Notes: generated from the sequence alone by a model not told the origin. 64,000 nt of DNA from Flavobacterium sp. (GCF_027483985.1 NZ_JAIXTJ010000017.1:62001-126000), one strand, 5' to 3'; numbered from the stretch's first letter, positions 34,780-43,299 are shown. Translations and numbers: made by a program.

Positions 34780-35550
34780 ATGTCAAAATTATCAGCTCAA
34801 GATAAATTTCTAGACTTATCAGACTACGCTAGACCATTTGGGAAATTTCTCGCTAATCAATTAAAAAACACACGCTTTACTCCTATTCACGTTACTATTC
34901 TGTTCGGAATTTCAGGATTAATTGCAATTTATTGTATCCTAACCAACCACTACATTTGGGCCGGATTTTTCATCATTCTAAAATCAGGAATTGATGCTGC
35001 CGATGGCGAATTAGCAAGACTTAAAAACACACCTTCTTATGTAGGACGTTATTTAGACAGTGTTTTTGATATTATCTTGAATTTTCTTTTCATAATGACC
35101 ATTTGCTATGTTTCTAAAACTACTATTTGGTTTAGTCTTTTAGCCTTTATCGGTATACAATTGCAAGGAACATTGTATAATTATTACTATGTAATTCTCA
35201 GAAATAAATCAGTTGGTGGCGATACTACTAGTAAAGTATTTGAATATAAATCACCCAAAGCATTGCCTGGCGAAACTCAAAAAGCGGTAAACATCTTATT
35301 TGGAATTTATACTATTGTCTACGGTCTTTTTGATAAAATCATTCACTTTTTAGATCAAGATGCTTACAAAGTAAAAACGTTTCCGAACTGGTTTATGACG
35401 CTTGTTTCCCTTTATGGATTAGGGTTTCAATTACTGGTAATTGCCTTTATGTTACCAATGAATTTAATTGAATTTATTGTTCCGTTTTTTATCATTTATA
35501 CTTTATTGATTTTTGTTTTAATTGGTATTAGAAAAGCTTTAATAAAATAA
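34780..35550 (+). CDS. CDP-alcohol phosphatidyltransferase family protein
   Basis: A 256-residue inner-membrane enzyme with the family signature D-x2-DG-x2-AR-x8-G-x3-D-x3-D, visible as DAADGELARL followed by YVGRYLDSVFD. About six hydrophobic helices surround it. Family members exchange the CMP of a CDP-alcohol for another alcohol in phospholipid synthesis (PgsA, PssA, CdsA-linked enzymes); the substrate here is not known. The frame opens at a TTG at 34750, but the ATG at 34780 is the better start. A strong bidirectional hairpin follows. Confidence 0.85.
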   Translation: MSKLSAQDKFLDLSDYARPFGKFLANQLKNTRFTPIHVTILFGISGLIAIYCILTNHYIWAGFFIILKSGIDAADGELARLKNTPSYVGRYLDSVFDIILNFLFIMTICYVSKTTIWFSLLAFIGIQLQGTLYNYYYVILRNKSVGGDTTSKVFEYKSPKALPGETQKAVNILFGIYTIVYGLFDKIIHFLDQDAYKVKTFPNWFMTLVSLYGLGFQLLVIAFMLPMNLIEFIVPFFIIYTLLIFVLIGIRKALIK

Positions 35551-35552
35551 TA

Positions 35553-35592
35553 AACAAAAAAAGAGTGAACCAATTAGATTCACTCTTTTTTC
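35553..35592. terminator. Bidirectional terminator after the CDP-alcohol gene
   Basis: AAAGAGTGAA pairs with TTCACTCTTT around a 9-base loop, with A-rich and T-rich flanks on both sides. It lies between two convergent genes. Confidence 0.8.
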
Positions 35593-35607
35593 TTTATAAA
35601 ACTTCGA

Positions 35608-36204
35608 TTATTTTTTAACTTTGATAGAACATCCAATGGCTTTGGTTGTAGCCGGACTTGGTTCTTGACCTTTATCTAAAGCTGTGATGGCGTTTTCTAA
35701 ATAATGTTCTTTTACAGCAGTGGCATCATCAACATTGTCATCAATTGCACCAATATATTTTACCGTTAAATTCTTGTCTAATAAAAATACGTGTGGTGTT
35801 TTTGTTGCACCATATTGAGGATATACTTTCTGACCTTCATCAAATAAATAAGGAAAAGTAAAGCCTTTTTCTTTAGCTCTTACTTTCATTAAATCAAAAC
35901 TATCCGACGGTTCAGCTGCAGGATCATTCGGGTTGATAGCAATTAACTCATAACCAAGTGGTTTATATTTTTTAGCCAACGCAATAATTCTATCTTCATA
36001 CTTAACAGCAAATGGGCAGTGATTGCAAGTGAAAACGACTATAAAACCTTTGGCATTTTTATAATCGGCCATACTGTACATTTTTCCATCGACCGATTTC
36101 AATTTGAAATCTACTGCTTTAGCGCCAACCTTGTATCCTGTAATTGGGTTGGTAAAACTCATTAAAACTAATGCAATAACTGCAAAAAATCCAAACTTTT
36201 TCAT
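35608..36204 (-). CDS. Secreted thioredoxin-fold (redoxin/AhpC-TSA) protein
   Basis: A 198-residue protein with a signal peptide (MKKFGFFAVIALVLMSFTNP) and a redoxin fold. The redox segment is TCNHCPFAV (Cys-x2-Cys in CNHCP), then AINPNDP, TPHVFLLDKNLTVKYIGAIDDN. Members of this family are periplasmic thiol oxidoreductases; no partner is known. The frame extends 32 codons upstream to 36300, but that extension is repeat copy B and is probably not translated. It follows the TlpA-like gene on the same strand. Confidence 0.83.
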   Translation of the reverse strand: MKKFGFFAVIALVLMSFTNPITGYKVGAKAVDFKLKSVDGKMYSMADYKNAKGFIVVFTCNHCPFAVKYEDRIIALAKKYKPLGYELIAINPNDPAAEPSDSFDLMKVRAKEKGFTFPYLFDEGQKVYPQYGATKTPHVFLLDKNLTVKYIGAIDDNVDDATAVKEHYLENAITALDKGQEPSPATTKAIGCSIKVKK

Positions 36205-36300
36205 ATATGTAAAATTTAATTTGTTAGAGGTCAGATATGGTATCGCCTTTTTATTTATTGGTGTTTGCTTGCGCAAACATGTTGTTAATGGCGATTTCAT
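36205..36300 (-). repeat. Nested inverted-repeat element, copy B (before the redoxin gene)
   Basis: The partner of copy A at 1423-1518. ATCGCC (36242-36247) and GGCGAT (36290-36295) form the outer stem, GTTTGC (36263-36268) and GCAAAC (36273-36278) the inner hairpin. In gene orientation the two copies differ at 10 of about 102 positions, with none in a stem. It touches the start codon at 36204, just as copy A touches ccoH. Confidence 0.8.
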
Positions 36301-36310
36301 ATTTAATAAT

Positions 36311-36787
36311 TTATTGATTAATAGATTTAGTAACGTGATTATTTAGTTCTTCAAAACTACTGAAGTCTTTTTCTACAAATATTTTCTTATCGCCATTAAT
36401 AATTAAAGTCGCCGGAATCGAACCCGACCAATCGTCATCGACCTTTGAAATCCAATTATTATAATCTTTGGCTGCTAGAAAAGTGGTTATAAAGGTGTAC
36501 TTTTTCTTGTTTAAAAAAGTTTTTAATTTAGTATCAAAATCTTTTTCAAAATCTAAACTCACAGTAATAACTTTGACCGATTTATTTTCTTTATTGAGTT
36601 GTTCAAAATAGGGCAATTCTTTAACACACGGCGCACACCAAGTTGCCCAAAAATTAACTACCAAAGGTTGTGTTTTGTTTTCATCTAAATACTTCTCAAG
36701 TTCTTCATACTTTTTGAAAGTAATAATTTCTTGAGCGTTGGATGACCAACTAAGTACCAAAAACAATATAAAACAAAAATATCTCAT
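36311..36787 (-). CDS. TlpA-like thioredoxin family protein
   Basis: A 158-residue secreted protein with a signal peptide (MRYFCFILFLVLSWSSNAQ) and a thioredoxin fold. The active site is WATWCAPCVKE, and the cis-Pro motif is GSIPATLII. It is a periplasmic or membrane-facing thiol-disulfide oxidoreductase of the TlpA type. The frame opens at 36841, but the Met at 36787 begins the signal peptide. It is 61 bases downstream of the LytTR regulator gene on the same strand and may be part of that transcript. Confidence 0.87.
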   Translation of the reverse strand: MRYFCFILFLVLSWSSNAQEIITFKKYEELEKYLDENKTQPLVVNFWATWCAPCVKELPYFEQLNKENKSVKVITVSLDFEKDFDTKLKTFLNKKKYTFITTFLAAKDYNNWISKVDDDWSGSIPATLIINGDKKIFVEKDFSSFEELNNHVTKSINQ

Positions 36788-36848
36788 CACTTTTTTTTCA
36801 AAATTAATGAGATATTCCTCGATACGTTTGTTAATTAACAAATCTTTA

Positions 36849-37604
36849 TTATCCTAACCAGGATTTAAAATCGGATACTTTTTCGCGTGCTACAATTACT
36901 TCATCGTCTTTGTATGATGGCAAAATTACTTTCAATCTGGAGTTACTGTGCATTTGAATTTCCTTGATTCCCTTCATCGGAATAATAAATTTTCTAGAAA
37001 CACGATAAAATTCTTTTGGATTTATTTCGTTTTCAAGTTGCTCTAAAGTGGTATCTAGAAGATAATCACGACCATCAAAAGTATGCAGATAAGTGCCTTT
37101 ATTTTCAGAATAAAAACATTCTACATCCTCAATAGCAACCATTTTTAATTGTTGTCCCATCTTTATGGTAAAACGTTTTTTAAACTCTCTATCAATTGGG
37201 TTTACCAACATTTTTTTTATCATTTCAAAATCTAATGACAAATTGGGAGTTGCACTGTTTCTGGCTTTAAACTTATTTACAGCCGTTTCTAAATCATCTT
37301 CGTCAATAGGTTTTAACAAATAATCGATGCTGTTTAATTTGAAAGCTCGTAAGGCATATTCGTCGTAAGCAGTGGTAAAGATTACAGCACTTTTTATATC
37401 GATACTTTCGAAAATTTCGAACGACAATCCATCAGAAAGCTGAATATCAAGAAATATCAAATCAGGATGAGAATTATTTTTAAACCAAGCAATAGATTCT
37501 TCCACAGAATGCAGCATCTGATTAACTTCCAACCCAAGTTTTTCTACCTTTCGCTGCAATAATCTTGCTGCAGGTTTTTCGTCTTCTATTATTATAATGT
37601 TCAT
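36849..37604 (-). CDS. LytTR-type response regulator
   Basis: A 251-residue regulator with a receiver domain (IIIIEDEKPAARLL; phospho-acceptor Asp53 in FLDIQLSDG; TTAYDEYALRAF) and a LytTR DNA-binding domain (from about residue 145, with FYSENKGTYL and FYRVSRKFIIPMKGI). LytTR proteins bind direct repeats of about 9 bp, and two such sites lie at 40982-41012 and 43269-43299. It is the last gene of a minus-strand operon with its cognate kinase (38887) and 2TM genes, 4 bases after the preceding gene. Confidence 0.93.
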   Translation of the reverse strand: MNIIIIEDEKPAARLLQRKVEKLGLEVNQMLHSVEESIAWFKNNSHPDLIFLDIQLSDGLSFEIFESIDIKSAVIFTTAYDEYALRAFKLNSIDYLLKPIDEDDLETAVNKFKARNSATPNLSLDFEMIKKMLVNPIDREFKKRFTIKMGQQLKMVAIEDVECFYSENKGTYLHTFDGRDYLLDTTLEQLENEINPKEFYRVSRKFIIPMKGIKEIQMHSNSRLKVILPSYKDDEVIVAREKVSDFKSWLG

Positions 37605-37608
37605 GTTA

Positions 37609-38262
37609 TTATTTTGAAACGATTTTATATTTATTTGACCATCTTAAAATTAGTGGTACCAAAATTACGGTTGGTAAAAGCCAAGCTACAATACCAGGCA
37701 AAATCGTATTATTTACTACTAAAAAAGCTGTTGCCGCAGCAATATAACTGCCTATCATTCGCTGAATGTGGACTAACAACCAAAAGTTTTTGATTGCACT
37801 TCGACCTCTATAATTTTGGAAATCTTGATAAACCATTGAGATGCTAACTAATCCAAAAACCAACAAAACAACTCCAAAATTGTTACTTGAAAGTAAAAGC
37901 AAAGCACCATAAATAATAAATCCAAAACCGAAAACCAACATTACTGAACTCAAAATCCAATCGATAATTTTTGGTTTCTCACCTTTCAACAATCCTTTTA
38001 GCGAAAGGTACCGTTGTCCAGTTGCTGCCATATATATTGAAAAAATTCCAATGATAAATAAGAATAGATTACTATGAATTAAGGTCATTAAAATACCTGC
38101 AAAACCATTGATTAGCATTCCATAAAGAAAAAACAAACCAGCATTTTTGTGTAATTTATCACCTTTTTTTCGAACTAAATTAATAGTACCTGTAATCAAC
38201 CCAATGCTTCCACCTATAATATGTATTACAAGTAATACCTTGAAAATTAGTTCTAAATTCAT
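37609..38262 (-). CDS. Unknown polytopic membrane protein
   Basis: A 217-residue protein with about seven hydrophobic segments. It starts MNLELIFKVLLVIHIIGGSIGLITG, has GDKLHKNAGLFFLYGM, then several helices, and ends in a basic tail. It resembles the DUF2306-like membrane proteins, whose function is unknown. The frame opens further upstream, but an ATG at 38260-38262, two bases after the 2TM stop at 38265, gives tight coupling. It lies between a 2TM gene and the LytTR regulator and may belong to the same signalling module. Confidence 0.7.
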   Translation of the reverse strand: MNLELIFKVLLVIHIIGGSIGLITGTINLVRKKGDKLHKNAGLFFLYGMLINGFAGILMTLIHSNLFLFIIGIFSIYMAATGQRYLSLKGLLKGEKPKIIDWILSSVMLVFGFGFIIYGALLLLSSNNFGVVLLVFGLVSISMVYQDFQNYRGRSAIKNFWLLVHIQRMIGSYIAAATAFLVVNNTILPGIVAWLLPTVILVPLILRWSNKYKIVSK

Positions 38263-38264
38263 AA

Positions 38265-38579
38265 TTATTGCCATTTTTGTTGTTCTTTCTTTTCCTTCTC
38301 CATCAACTCTTGAATTTTTCGTTCTTCCCAATTTGTTCCAAAAAGGAATTCACCACCAAATGTTGACAAACCGTGTGCTAGCAAACCAATTCCCCAAAAG
38401 AATGCCGTGAAAAAGTTCTCTAGTTTAAAATAGCTTTCGCCACTTTTTAAATTTTGAATGTTAATAATAATGATCATTATATTGATCACAACATAAACAA
38501 TAGCGTGAGAATAAAAACCTTTTATTTTCTTAACTCTTTTGAGTGCTTTTTCGTATTGTAATTGTTCTTGTGGTGTCAT
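38265..38579 (-). CDS. 2TM domain protein
   Basis: A 104-residue protein with two hydrophobic helices (about 26-46 and 58-78). The N-terminus has YEKALKRVKKIKGFYSHAIVY, the middle GLLAHGLSTFG and the C-terminus WEERKIQELMEKE, which is the 2TM-domain pattern. The same pattern is in the next gene and in the tail of the kinase. Function is unknown; in Bacteroidota it accompanies LytS/LytTR pairs and likely modulates sensing. Confidence 0.85.
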   Translation of the reverse strand: MTPQEQLQYEKALKRVKKIKGFYSHAIVYVVINIMIIIINIQNLKSGESYFKLENFFTAFFWGIGLLAHGLSTFGGEFLFGTNWEERKIQELMEKEKKEQQKWQ

Positions 38580-38581
38580 TT

Positions 38582-38884
38582 TTATTGGTATTTATTAGAC
38601 TTATTTCTTTCTTCATCCATAAACTGTTGTAGTTTTTTTTGTTCCCAATCTTTGCCTAAAAGAGGAATCCAATTAAATACTTTCACAGCGTGAAAAAACA
38701 CTCCAATTCCCCAACTGAAAGTAGTCCAAAAAAACCACAATGTATTTGGTGAATATTTCAAATTTATGAAAACAATAACTAGGTTAAAAGCTACATAAAA
38801 AGCTAAATGAGAGTAAAACCCTTTGATTTCTTCTACTTGTTTCTTGGCTTTTTGATACTTTTCAAAATCTTGATTGGTTTCCAT
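38582..38884 (-). CDS. 2TM domain protein (second copy)
   Basis: A 100-residue protein with YQKAKKQVEEIKGFYSHLAFY, two hydrophobic helices, GIGVFFHAVKVFN and WEQKKLQQFMDEE, so a clear paralog of the gene at 38265 and of the kinase tail. The frame opens four codons upstream (38896), but the ATG at 38882-38884 lies 2 bases after the kinase stop and is preferred. All three 2TM modules lie next to each other, which suggests tandem duplication. Confidence 0.85.
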   Translation of the reverse strand: METNQDFEKYQKAKKQVEEIKGFYSHLAFYVAFNLVIVFINLKYSPNTLWFFWTTFSWGIGVFFHAVKVFNWIPLLGKDWEQKKLQQFMDEERNKSNKYQ

Positions 38885-38886
38885 AA

Positions 38887-40224
38887 TTAGTTCCATTTAT
38901 TATTGTTGTTATTTTGCTTGTTCAAAATCTCTTGAATTTTCTTTTCTTCCCAAGATTTTCCGAAGCCAAAAGTTTCAAATCCGTGAAAAATTACACCCAA
39001 TCCCCAACCTAACATTGGGAACCAAAACCATTGAAATTTGTGAGAAGAACTCATATTGATAATGATTAAAATTGGAATTACCGTGCAATATGAAATTAAG
39101 TTTCCGTAGAATCCTTTTATTTTTTCAACACGTTCTTTAGCTCTAAAAAAAGCGGTATCTTGATTGTAAGTATTTTGAGTTTCCATAGTATTAATTTGTT
39201 TTGTTAAAATGGGAAGATAAACTGCAAAGGTTTCTTTTGAATCGTCTATTAAAACTTTACGTTCCGATAGAATAGCGTAACGACTAACTATATTTTGAAG
39301 TCCAACGCCTTTTCTATCTTGTAAGACTTCTTTCTTTTGCAAATTATTTTCGACCACTAAATAATTGTCTTTAATATAAATTGTAATGTGAAGTGGTTTT
39401 TTTTCGCTAACCACATTGTGCTTGATGGTATTTTCTAATAACAGCTGCAATGACAAAGGCACTACTTTAGCATCTTCCAATTCTAGATTTATTGGCAGTT
39501 CAAATGTTATACTGTTTTCGAATCGCATTTTTAGCAAATTCATATATGTTTTTGCGAAGGCTAATTCTTCTTGAACCGTTACCAATTCTTTATCTTTTTG
39601 CTCTAAAACATAGCGATAAATTTTAGATAATGAAGTTGTAAAACGTTGCGCATTTTCAGGATTTTCTTCAATCAAGGAACTTAAAACATTCAGACTATTA
39701 AAAAGAAAATGAGGATCGATTTGATTTTTTAAACTCTCGAATTGCGCGTTGGCAGTTCCAGCAATAATTTTTTGTTCTTTTAACTGATTTTCTTTGTAAG
39801 CTTTGTAAAAATGAAACAGATAAATACTTAAAATTATAATAAATGTGATTACCATTGCTACAACAAAATTCGCCGGTTTTTCTTTAGAAATATAATCCTT
39901 AAAACTTCTACCTTCAACTACAACTTCTTCAAAAATTCGCAGTAAAAAGATGATTAAAATAGTAACAACAAAGGACAAAACTATGTTCAAGATAATTCTA
40001 GTTTTAGAAAACTTATCTTTACTAAAATATTGATCTAATTTAAAGTTTAAGTAAGTATTTGCACATCCAATACTAAAACTGTACAGCATTGTATAGGAAA
40101 ATGAAACAAGCAGATGATTATCAAATTTGATTTTATTTCCAAAAACAACATTTAGTATTTGAATACCTATAAAAACCAGTATTGATATTTTAAATAGTCG
40201 AATAATTTCTTTTTGATAATTCAT
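38887..40224 (-). CDS. LytS-type sensor histidine kinase fused to a C-terminal 2TM domain
   Basis: A 445-residue protein. The N-terminal part (1-165) has four to five membrane helices, the centre has the His_kinase region FESLKNQIDPHFLFNSLNVL (about 174-193, His at PHF), then an ATPase domain (LLLENTIKHNVV, KGVGLQNIVSRYA). After residue 345 comes a second, unrelated 2TM module (RAKERVEKIKGFYGNL ... WEEKKIQEILNKQ). Here the sensor and the 2TM domain are one polypeptide. It phosphorylates the LytTR regulator three genes downstream by inference. It lies 18 bases after the TPR gene. Confidence 0.9.
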   Translation of the reverse strand: MNYQKEIIRLFKISILVFIGIQILNVVFGNKIKFDNHLLVSFSYTMLYSFSIGCANTYLNFKLDQYFSKDKFSKTRIILNIVLSFVVTILIIFLLRIFEEVVVEGRSFKDYISKEKPANFVVAMVITFIIILSIYLFHFYKAYKENQLKEQKIIAGTANAQFESLKNQIDPHFLFNSLNVLSSLIEENPENAQRFTTSLSKIYRYVLEQKDKELVTVQEELAFAKTYMNLLKMRFENSITFELPINLELEDAKVVPLSLQLLLENTIKHNVVSEKKPLHITIYIKDNYLVVENNLQKKEVLQDRKGVGLQNIVSRYAILSERKVLIDDSKETFAVYLPILTKQINTMETQNTYNQDTAFFRAKERVEKIKGFYGNLISYCTVIPILIIINMSSSHKFQWFWFPMLGWGLGVIFHGFETFGFGKSWEEKKIQEILNKQNNNNNKWN

Positions 40225-40242
40225 CTTGCTTCAGGTTTCTAA

Positions 40243-40869
40243 TTATTTTCCGCAGTTTTTCAATGTTTCTTGTGCTCTATCTAAACCCCAAGTTGGATGA
40301 AATGGTGATTCAGGTTTAAATTTAGCAAATAATTCAATTGATTTTGCAACTTGTTCACACATTGGCTTAGTATCTGTTCCCCAATATTTAGCTCCACCGA
40401 TTTCAAAGTCAGCTTTACCAAAAACAGCTCTCGGATTTTCTGGTGCTAATTTAAGTGCTTTTTCATATAATTCGATAGTTGGTGCAGAAAGTTTCATTCC
40501 GTTTGTCATTGGATCTTGCACAATTAAAGCGGTATTGATCATTGCCTGCATAATGTAAATTTCAGGATTGTTTGGTGAAATTAACTGAGCTGCATCTAAC
40601 GCTTTTTGTGCTTTGTCTATTAATGCTGCAGCATTTTTAGCATTTGCTGGATTAAATGCTTCGGTTGTATTAACTAAAGCAACATAATAATTTGGAAGCC
40701 AATTGTTCTTTTCAACTGATGCTATTCTTTCAAATAAACCAGAGGCTTCTGTAGCGTTTCCTGATCTCCAGGTTGTTAGCGCTTTTCCCATTCCTTGTTC
40801 AAATTGTTGTGCGTTAGCTACTAAAACAGTTGCAAAGAATACTACGATTGTGGTGATAATTTTTGACAT
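40243..40869 (-). CDS. Secreted TPR-like protein, first gene of the LytS/LytTR operon
   Basis: A 208-residue protein with a signal peptide (MSKIITTIVVFFATVLVANA) and helical repeats of the TPR type (GNATEASGLFERIASVEKNNWLPNYYVAL; IDKAQKALDAAQLISPNNPEIYIMQAMI; IELYEKALKLAPENPRAVFGKA). It is probably periplasmic or outer-membrane attached. The final region contains CEQVAKSIELF and a closing NCGK. Role unknown. Its promoter region carries a LytTR-type direct repeat, so the regulator probably controls its own operon. Confidence 0.8.
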   Translation of the reverse strand: MSKIITTIVVFFATVLVANAQQFEQGMGKALTTWRSGNATEASGLFERIASVEKNNWLPNYYVALVNTTEAFNPANAKNAAALIDKAQKALDAAQLISPNNPEIYIMQAMINTALIVQDPMTNGMKLSAPTIELYEKALKLAPENPRAVFGKADFEIGGAKYWGTDTKPMCEQVAKSIELFAKFKPESPFHPTWGLDRAQETLKNCGK

Positions 40870-40940
40870 AATTTCTAATTTTTAAATTGTTAATGTTTTT
40901 GATTATTTGATGATTAAAACTCTTGTTTTTAATTATGATG

Positions 40941-40948
40941 TAAATTTA
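40941..40948 (-). promoter_or_regulatory. Probable -7 box of the TPR/LytS/LytTR operon
   Basis: The minus strand reads TAAATTTA, one mismatch from TAnnTTTG. It starts 33 bases after the second direct repeat at 40982-41012, the same distance as for the TonB receptor gene. The leader to the TPR ATG is about 70 bases. Confidence 0.45.
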
Positions 40949-40981
40949 TTGTGATTGTGTGTGCTGTGAAATTTATAGTTA

Positions 40982-41012
40982 CTGAATTGTTGATTTTCTA
41001 TGATGAATTGTA
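40982..41012 (-). promoter_or_regulatory. LytTR-type direct repeat, site 1
   Basis: The minus strand carries ACAATTCAT and ACAATTCAG, 9-base repeats with 12 bases between them (21-bp period). This is the arrangement of LytTR binding sites, such as those of ComE and AgrA. It lies upstream of the operon that encodes the LytTR regulator itself. Confidence 0.7.
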
Positions 41013-41062
41013 GTGATCTAATTTATAGGAATATAATCTGTATTAACTTTAATTTTAAATAG

Positions 41063-43207
41063 TTACAAATTATCCAATTGGTTGGTTTTTTTGTTATCGC
41101 TGATAGTCCAAAAGAAACCTACAAAGAAAAATCGATCAGCAGTTGGTGTGATTTCGCGTCGGTTATAAATTCCTGCCGCATTTGGTGTGTTTGCGTATTC
41201 ATATCCAAACACATTTTGAGTTCCTAAAACATTACTTATTGAGAAGAAAAGTATTTTTTGTGGACTAAGCAAATAGGCCCAACTCATACTCAAATTGTTG
41301 TAACTTTTAGTTTTTCCGTTCATAAAACTCATTTCGTTTGGATTGTCAAATGGTCGTCCTGAATTAAAACTATATGACACACCAACACTTGATTTCCAGT
41401 CATCAATCCAGTATTTAGTTACTATCGAAAAGTTATTCTTTGCTACAAAATTTGGGGTAACTTCAGCTTCAAAATTTTTATAGTCTCTTTTAGTGTCGAT
41501 ATAGGAATAGGATATCCAATATTCTAAATTTTTAACCGATTTATTATCTCTCCAAAAAACATCTACACCTTTTGCAAATCCGAAACCACTGCTATTGAAA
41601 TTAGAATTGTATTGCGCCATAGGTGTATCAAACTTTACTAGATTACTGTAATCTTTATAATAAATCTCGCTTCTAAAAGTGCGTTTATCTTTAGAATATT
41701 GGTAGTTTACTATATAATGAGATGCACTTTCGTTTCTAAAATCAGTACTAAATTTTAAGTAATCTTGGCGTGGCGCTTGATCAAATTGTCCGTAAGCCAT
41801 TGAGAATTGGCTCGCTTTACTAATTTTATAAGCTAATGAAGTTCGTGGCGAAATTGAAGTTTCCTTCAGCAAATCATTATTTGAAGCTCTTACACCTATT
41901 TTTAAAGCTAATTTTCTTGAAAATACAATATCTGCTTCTGTGAATGCTGCTAAAAGATTAGAATTGTATCCTGTTGTGTTGGAAATAAAAGTATACTTTT
42001 CGTCGAATTGCGTTCTAAAATAATCGGCTCCAAAAGATAATTTGATGTTATCAGCAATTGGTTTTCTAATTTTTAATTTCAAATGCGTTGCGTGTTCATT
42101 ATTACTAATATTATCTGAATCTAAATCAATAGAATTAGTTCCGTAACCATAACTTAATCCTGTTGTAATTTGCCAATTTGAACCAAAATTTCCTTTGTAA
42201 GAAGCATTTACATATAAATTATTATTTTTCAAATTCACTCTAGTTTTTGCAACCGAATTGATACTTTCTTGATTCAAATCAAACCTTGAAGCATCATAAG
42301 CCGAATATAATTTAAACAAACCGCGCTCCAATTGATAACGATAAACTATTTCACCAGAAAGCGATTGAAAGGCTCTATTCCAATCAATATTTTGTGGAAC
42401 AGCAACTTGATAAGGTGATAAATCTATATAAGCTGTATTAAAAGTAAGGGAACTTTTCTCCCATTTTTGCGTATTTGCTAAGCCTAAACCCACAGTCATA
42501 AGCGATATATCGGTTTTGTTTTCGGTAGCAACATCAGTGGTATTTAATAATAGTACACTTGAAAGCGCTTCGCCATATTCAGCAGAATATCCACCAGTTG
42601 AAAACGAAATTCCGCTAAAAAGAAAAGGTGAAAATCGACCGCGAGTTGGTAAATTTTGAGTAGTTGAACCAAAAGGTTGTGCGACACGTATTCCGTCTAC
42701 ATAAGTCTGAGTTTCATCGGCTTCACCTCCACGCACAAAAAGGCGTCCGCTTTCACCCACCGTTTGAGTTCCAGGCAAGGTTTGCAAAGCAGATACAATA
42801 TCGCCATTTGAACCAGCAGTAGTAACAATATCTAAAGGTTTCAAAACTGTATTTTTCCCTTTTTCGCCAGCTTCAAATGTTCCAGCATTGATGACAACTT
42901 CATCAAGAAGATTAGCATTTGGCTTTAACTTAAAAACGTTGTACTGGTATTTTTCAATATCAATAGGTGTTGTCAAATCATTAAAAGAAAGAAACGTAAT
43001 GATAAGATTTTTGTTTCCTTTTTCTGTAGTTTCAAATTGAAACTCACCTTGCTCATTAGAAGTGGCTCCATCATAAGTTCCTTCAATGTAGATATTTGCT
43101 CCAATAATCGGGTTGTTTTTTTCGTCAACAACTTTTCCTGAAATCTTAGTTTGAGAAAAACCTAATGTGGATAGTAATACAATAAAAATGGTAAAAAAAG
43201 TTTTCAT
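41063..43207 (-). CDS. TonB-dependent outer-membrane receptor
   Basis: A 714-residue receptor with a signal peptide (MKTFFTIFIVLLSTLGFSQ), an N-terminal carboxypeptidase-like regulatory domain (KISGKVVDEKNNPIIGANIYIEG, 22-105), a plug domain (about 118-215, including RGGEADETQTYVDGIR) and a C-terminal 22-strand barrel. It has no SusD partner nearby, so it is a solo receptor for an unknown ligand, possibly a metal or siderophore-type substrate. It is likely regulated by the LytTR system because a matching direct repeat lies upstream. Confidence 0.93.
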   Translation of the reverse strand: MKTFFTIFIVLLSTLGFSQTKISGKVVDEKNNPIIGANIYIEGTYDGATSNEQGEFQFETTEKGNKNLIITFLSFNDLTTPIDIEKYQYNVFKLKPNANLLDEVVINAGTFEAGEKGKNTVLKPLDIVTTAGSNGDIVSALQTLPGTQTVGESGRLFVRGGEADETQTYVDGIRVAQPFGSTTQNLPTRGRFSPFLFSGISFSTGGYSAEYGEALSSVLLLNTTDVATENKTDISLMTVGLGLANTQKWEKSSLTFNTAYIDLSPYQVAVPQNIDWNRAFQSLSGEIVYRYQLERGLFKLYSAYDASRFDLNQESINSVAKTRVNLKNNNLYVNASYKGNFGSNWQITTGLSYGYGTNSIDLDSDNISNNEHATHLKLKIRKPIADNIKLSFGADYFRTQFDEKYTFISNTTGYNSNLLAAFTEADIVFSRKLALKIGVRASNNDLLKETSISPRTSLAYKISKASQFSMAYGQFDQAPRQDYLKFSTDFRNESASHYIVNYQYSKDKRTFRSEIYYKDYSNLVKFDTPMAQYNSNFNSSGFGFAKGVDVFWRDNKSVKNLEYWISYSYIDTKRDYKNFEAEVTPNFVAKNNFSIVTKYWIDDWKSSVGVSYSFNSGRPFDNPNEMSFMNGKTKSYNNLSMSWAYLLSPQKILFFSISNVLGTQNVFGYEYANTPNAAGIYNRREITPTADRFFFVGFFWTISDNKKTNQLDNL

Positions 43208-43227
43208 ATTATTTCGTTTTGATGAAG

Positions 43228-43235
43228 CAAAGTTG
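43228..43235 (-). promoter_or_regulatory. Probable -7 box of the TonB receptor gene
   Basis: The minus strand reads CAACTTTG, a one-base variant of TAnnTTTG. It ends 21 bases before the receptor ATG and starts 33 bases after the direct repeat. Confidence 0.5.
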
Positions 43236-43268
43236 AACTAACTTATTCCATAATAAAACTTAAAATAA

Positions 43269-43299
43269 CTGAATTGTTGAAAATTAGTGATGAATTGTA
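43269..43299 (-). promoter_or_regulatory. LytTR-type direct repeat, site 2
   Basis: The minus strand carries ACAATTCAT and ACAATTCAG with 12 bases between them, the same repeat pair and spacing as at 40982-41012. The spacers differ (CACTAATTTTCA against CATAGAAAATCA), so it is the repeats that are conserved. Confidence 0.7.
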
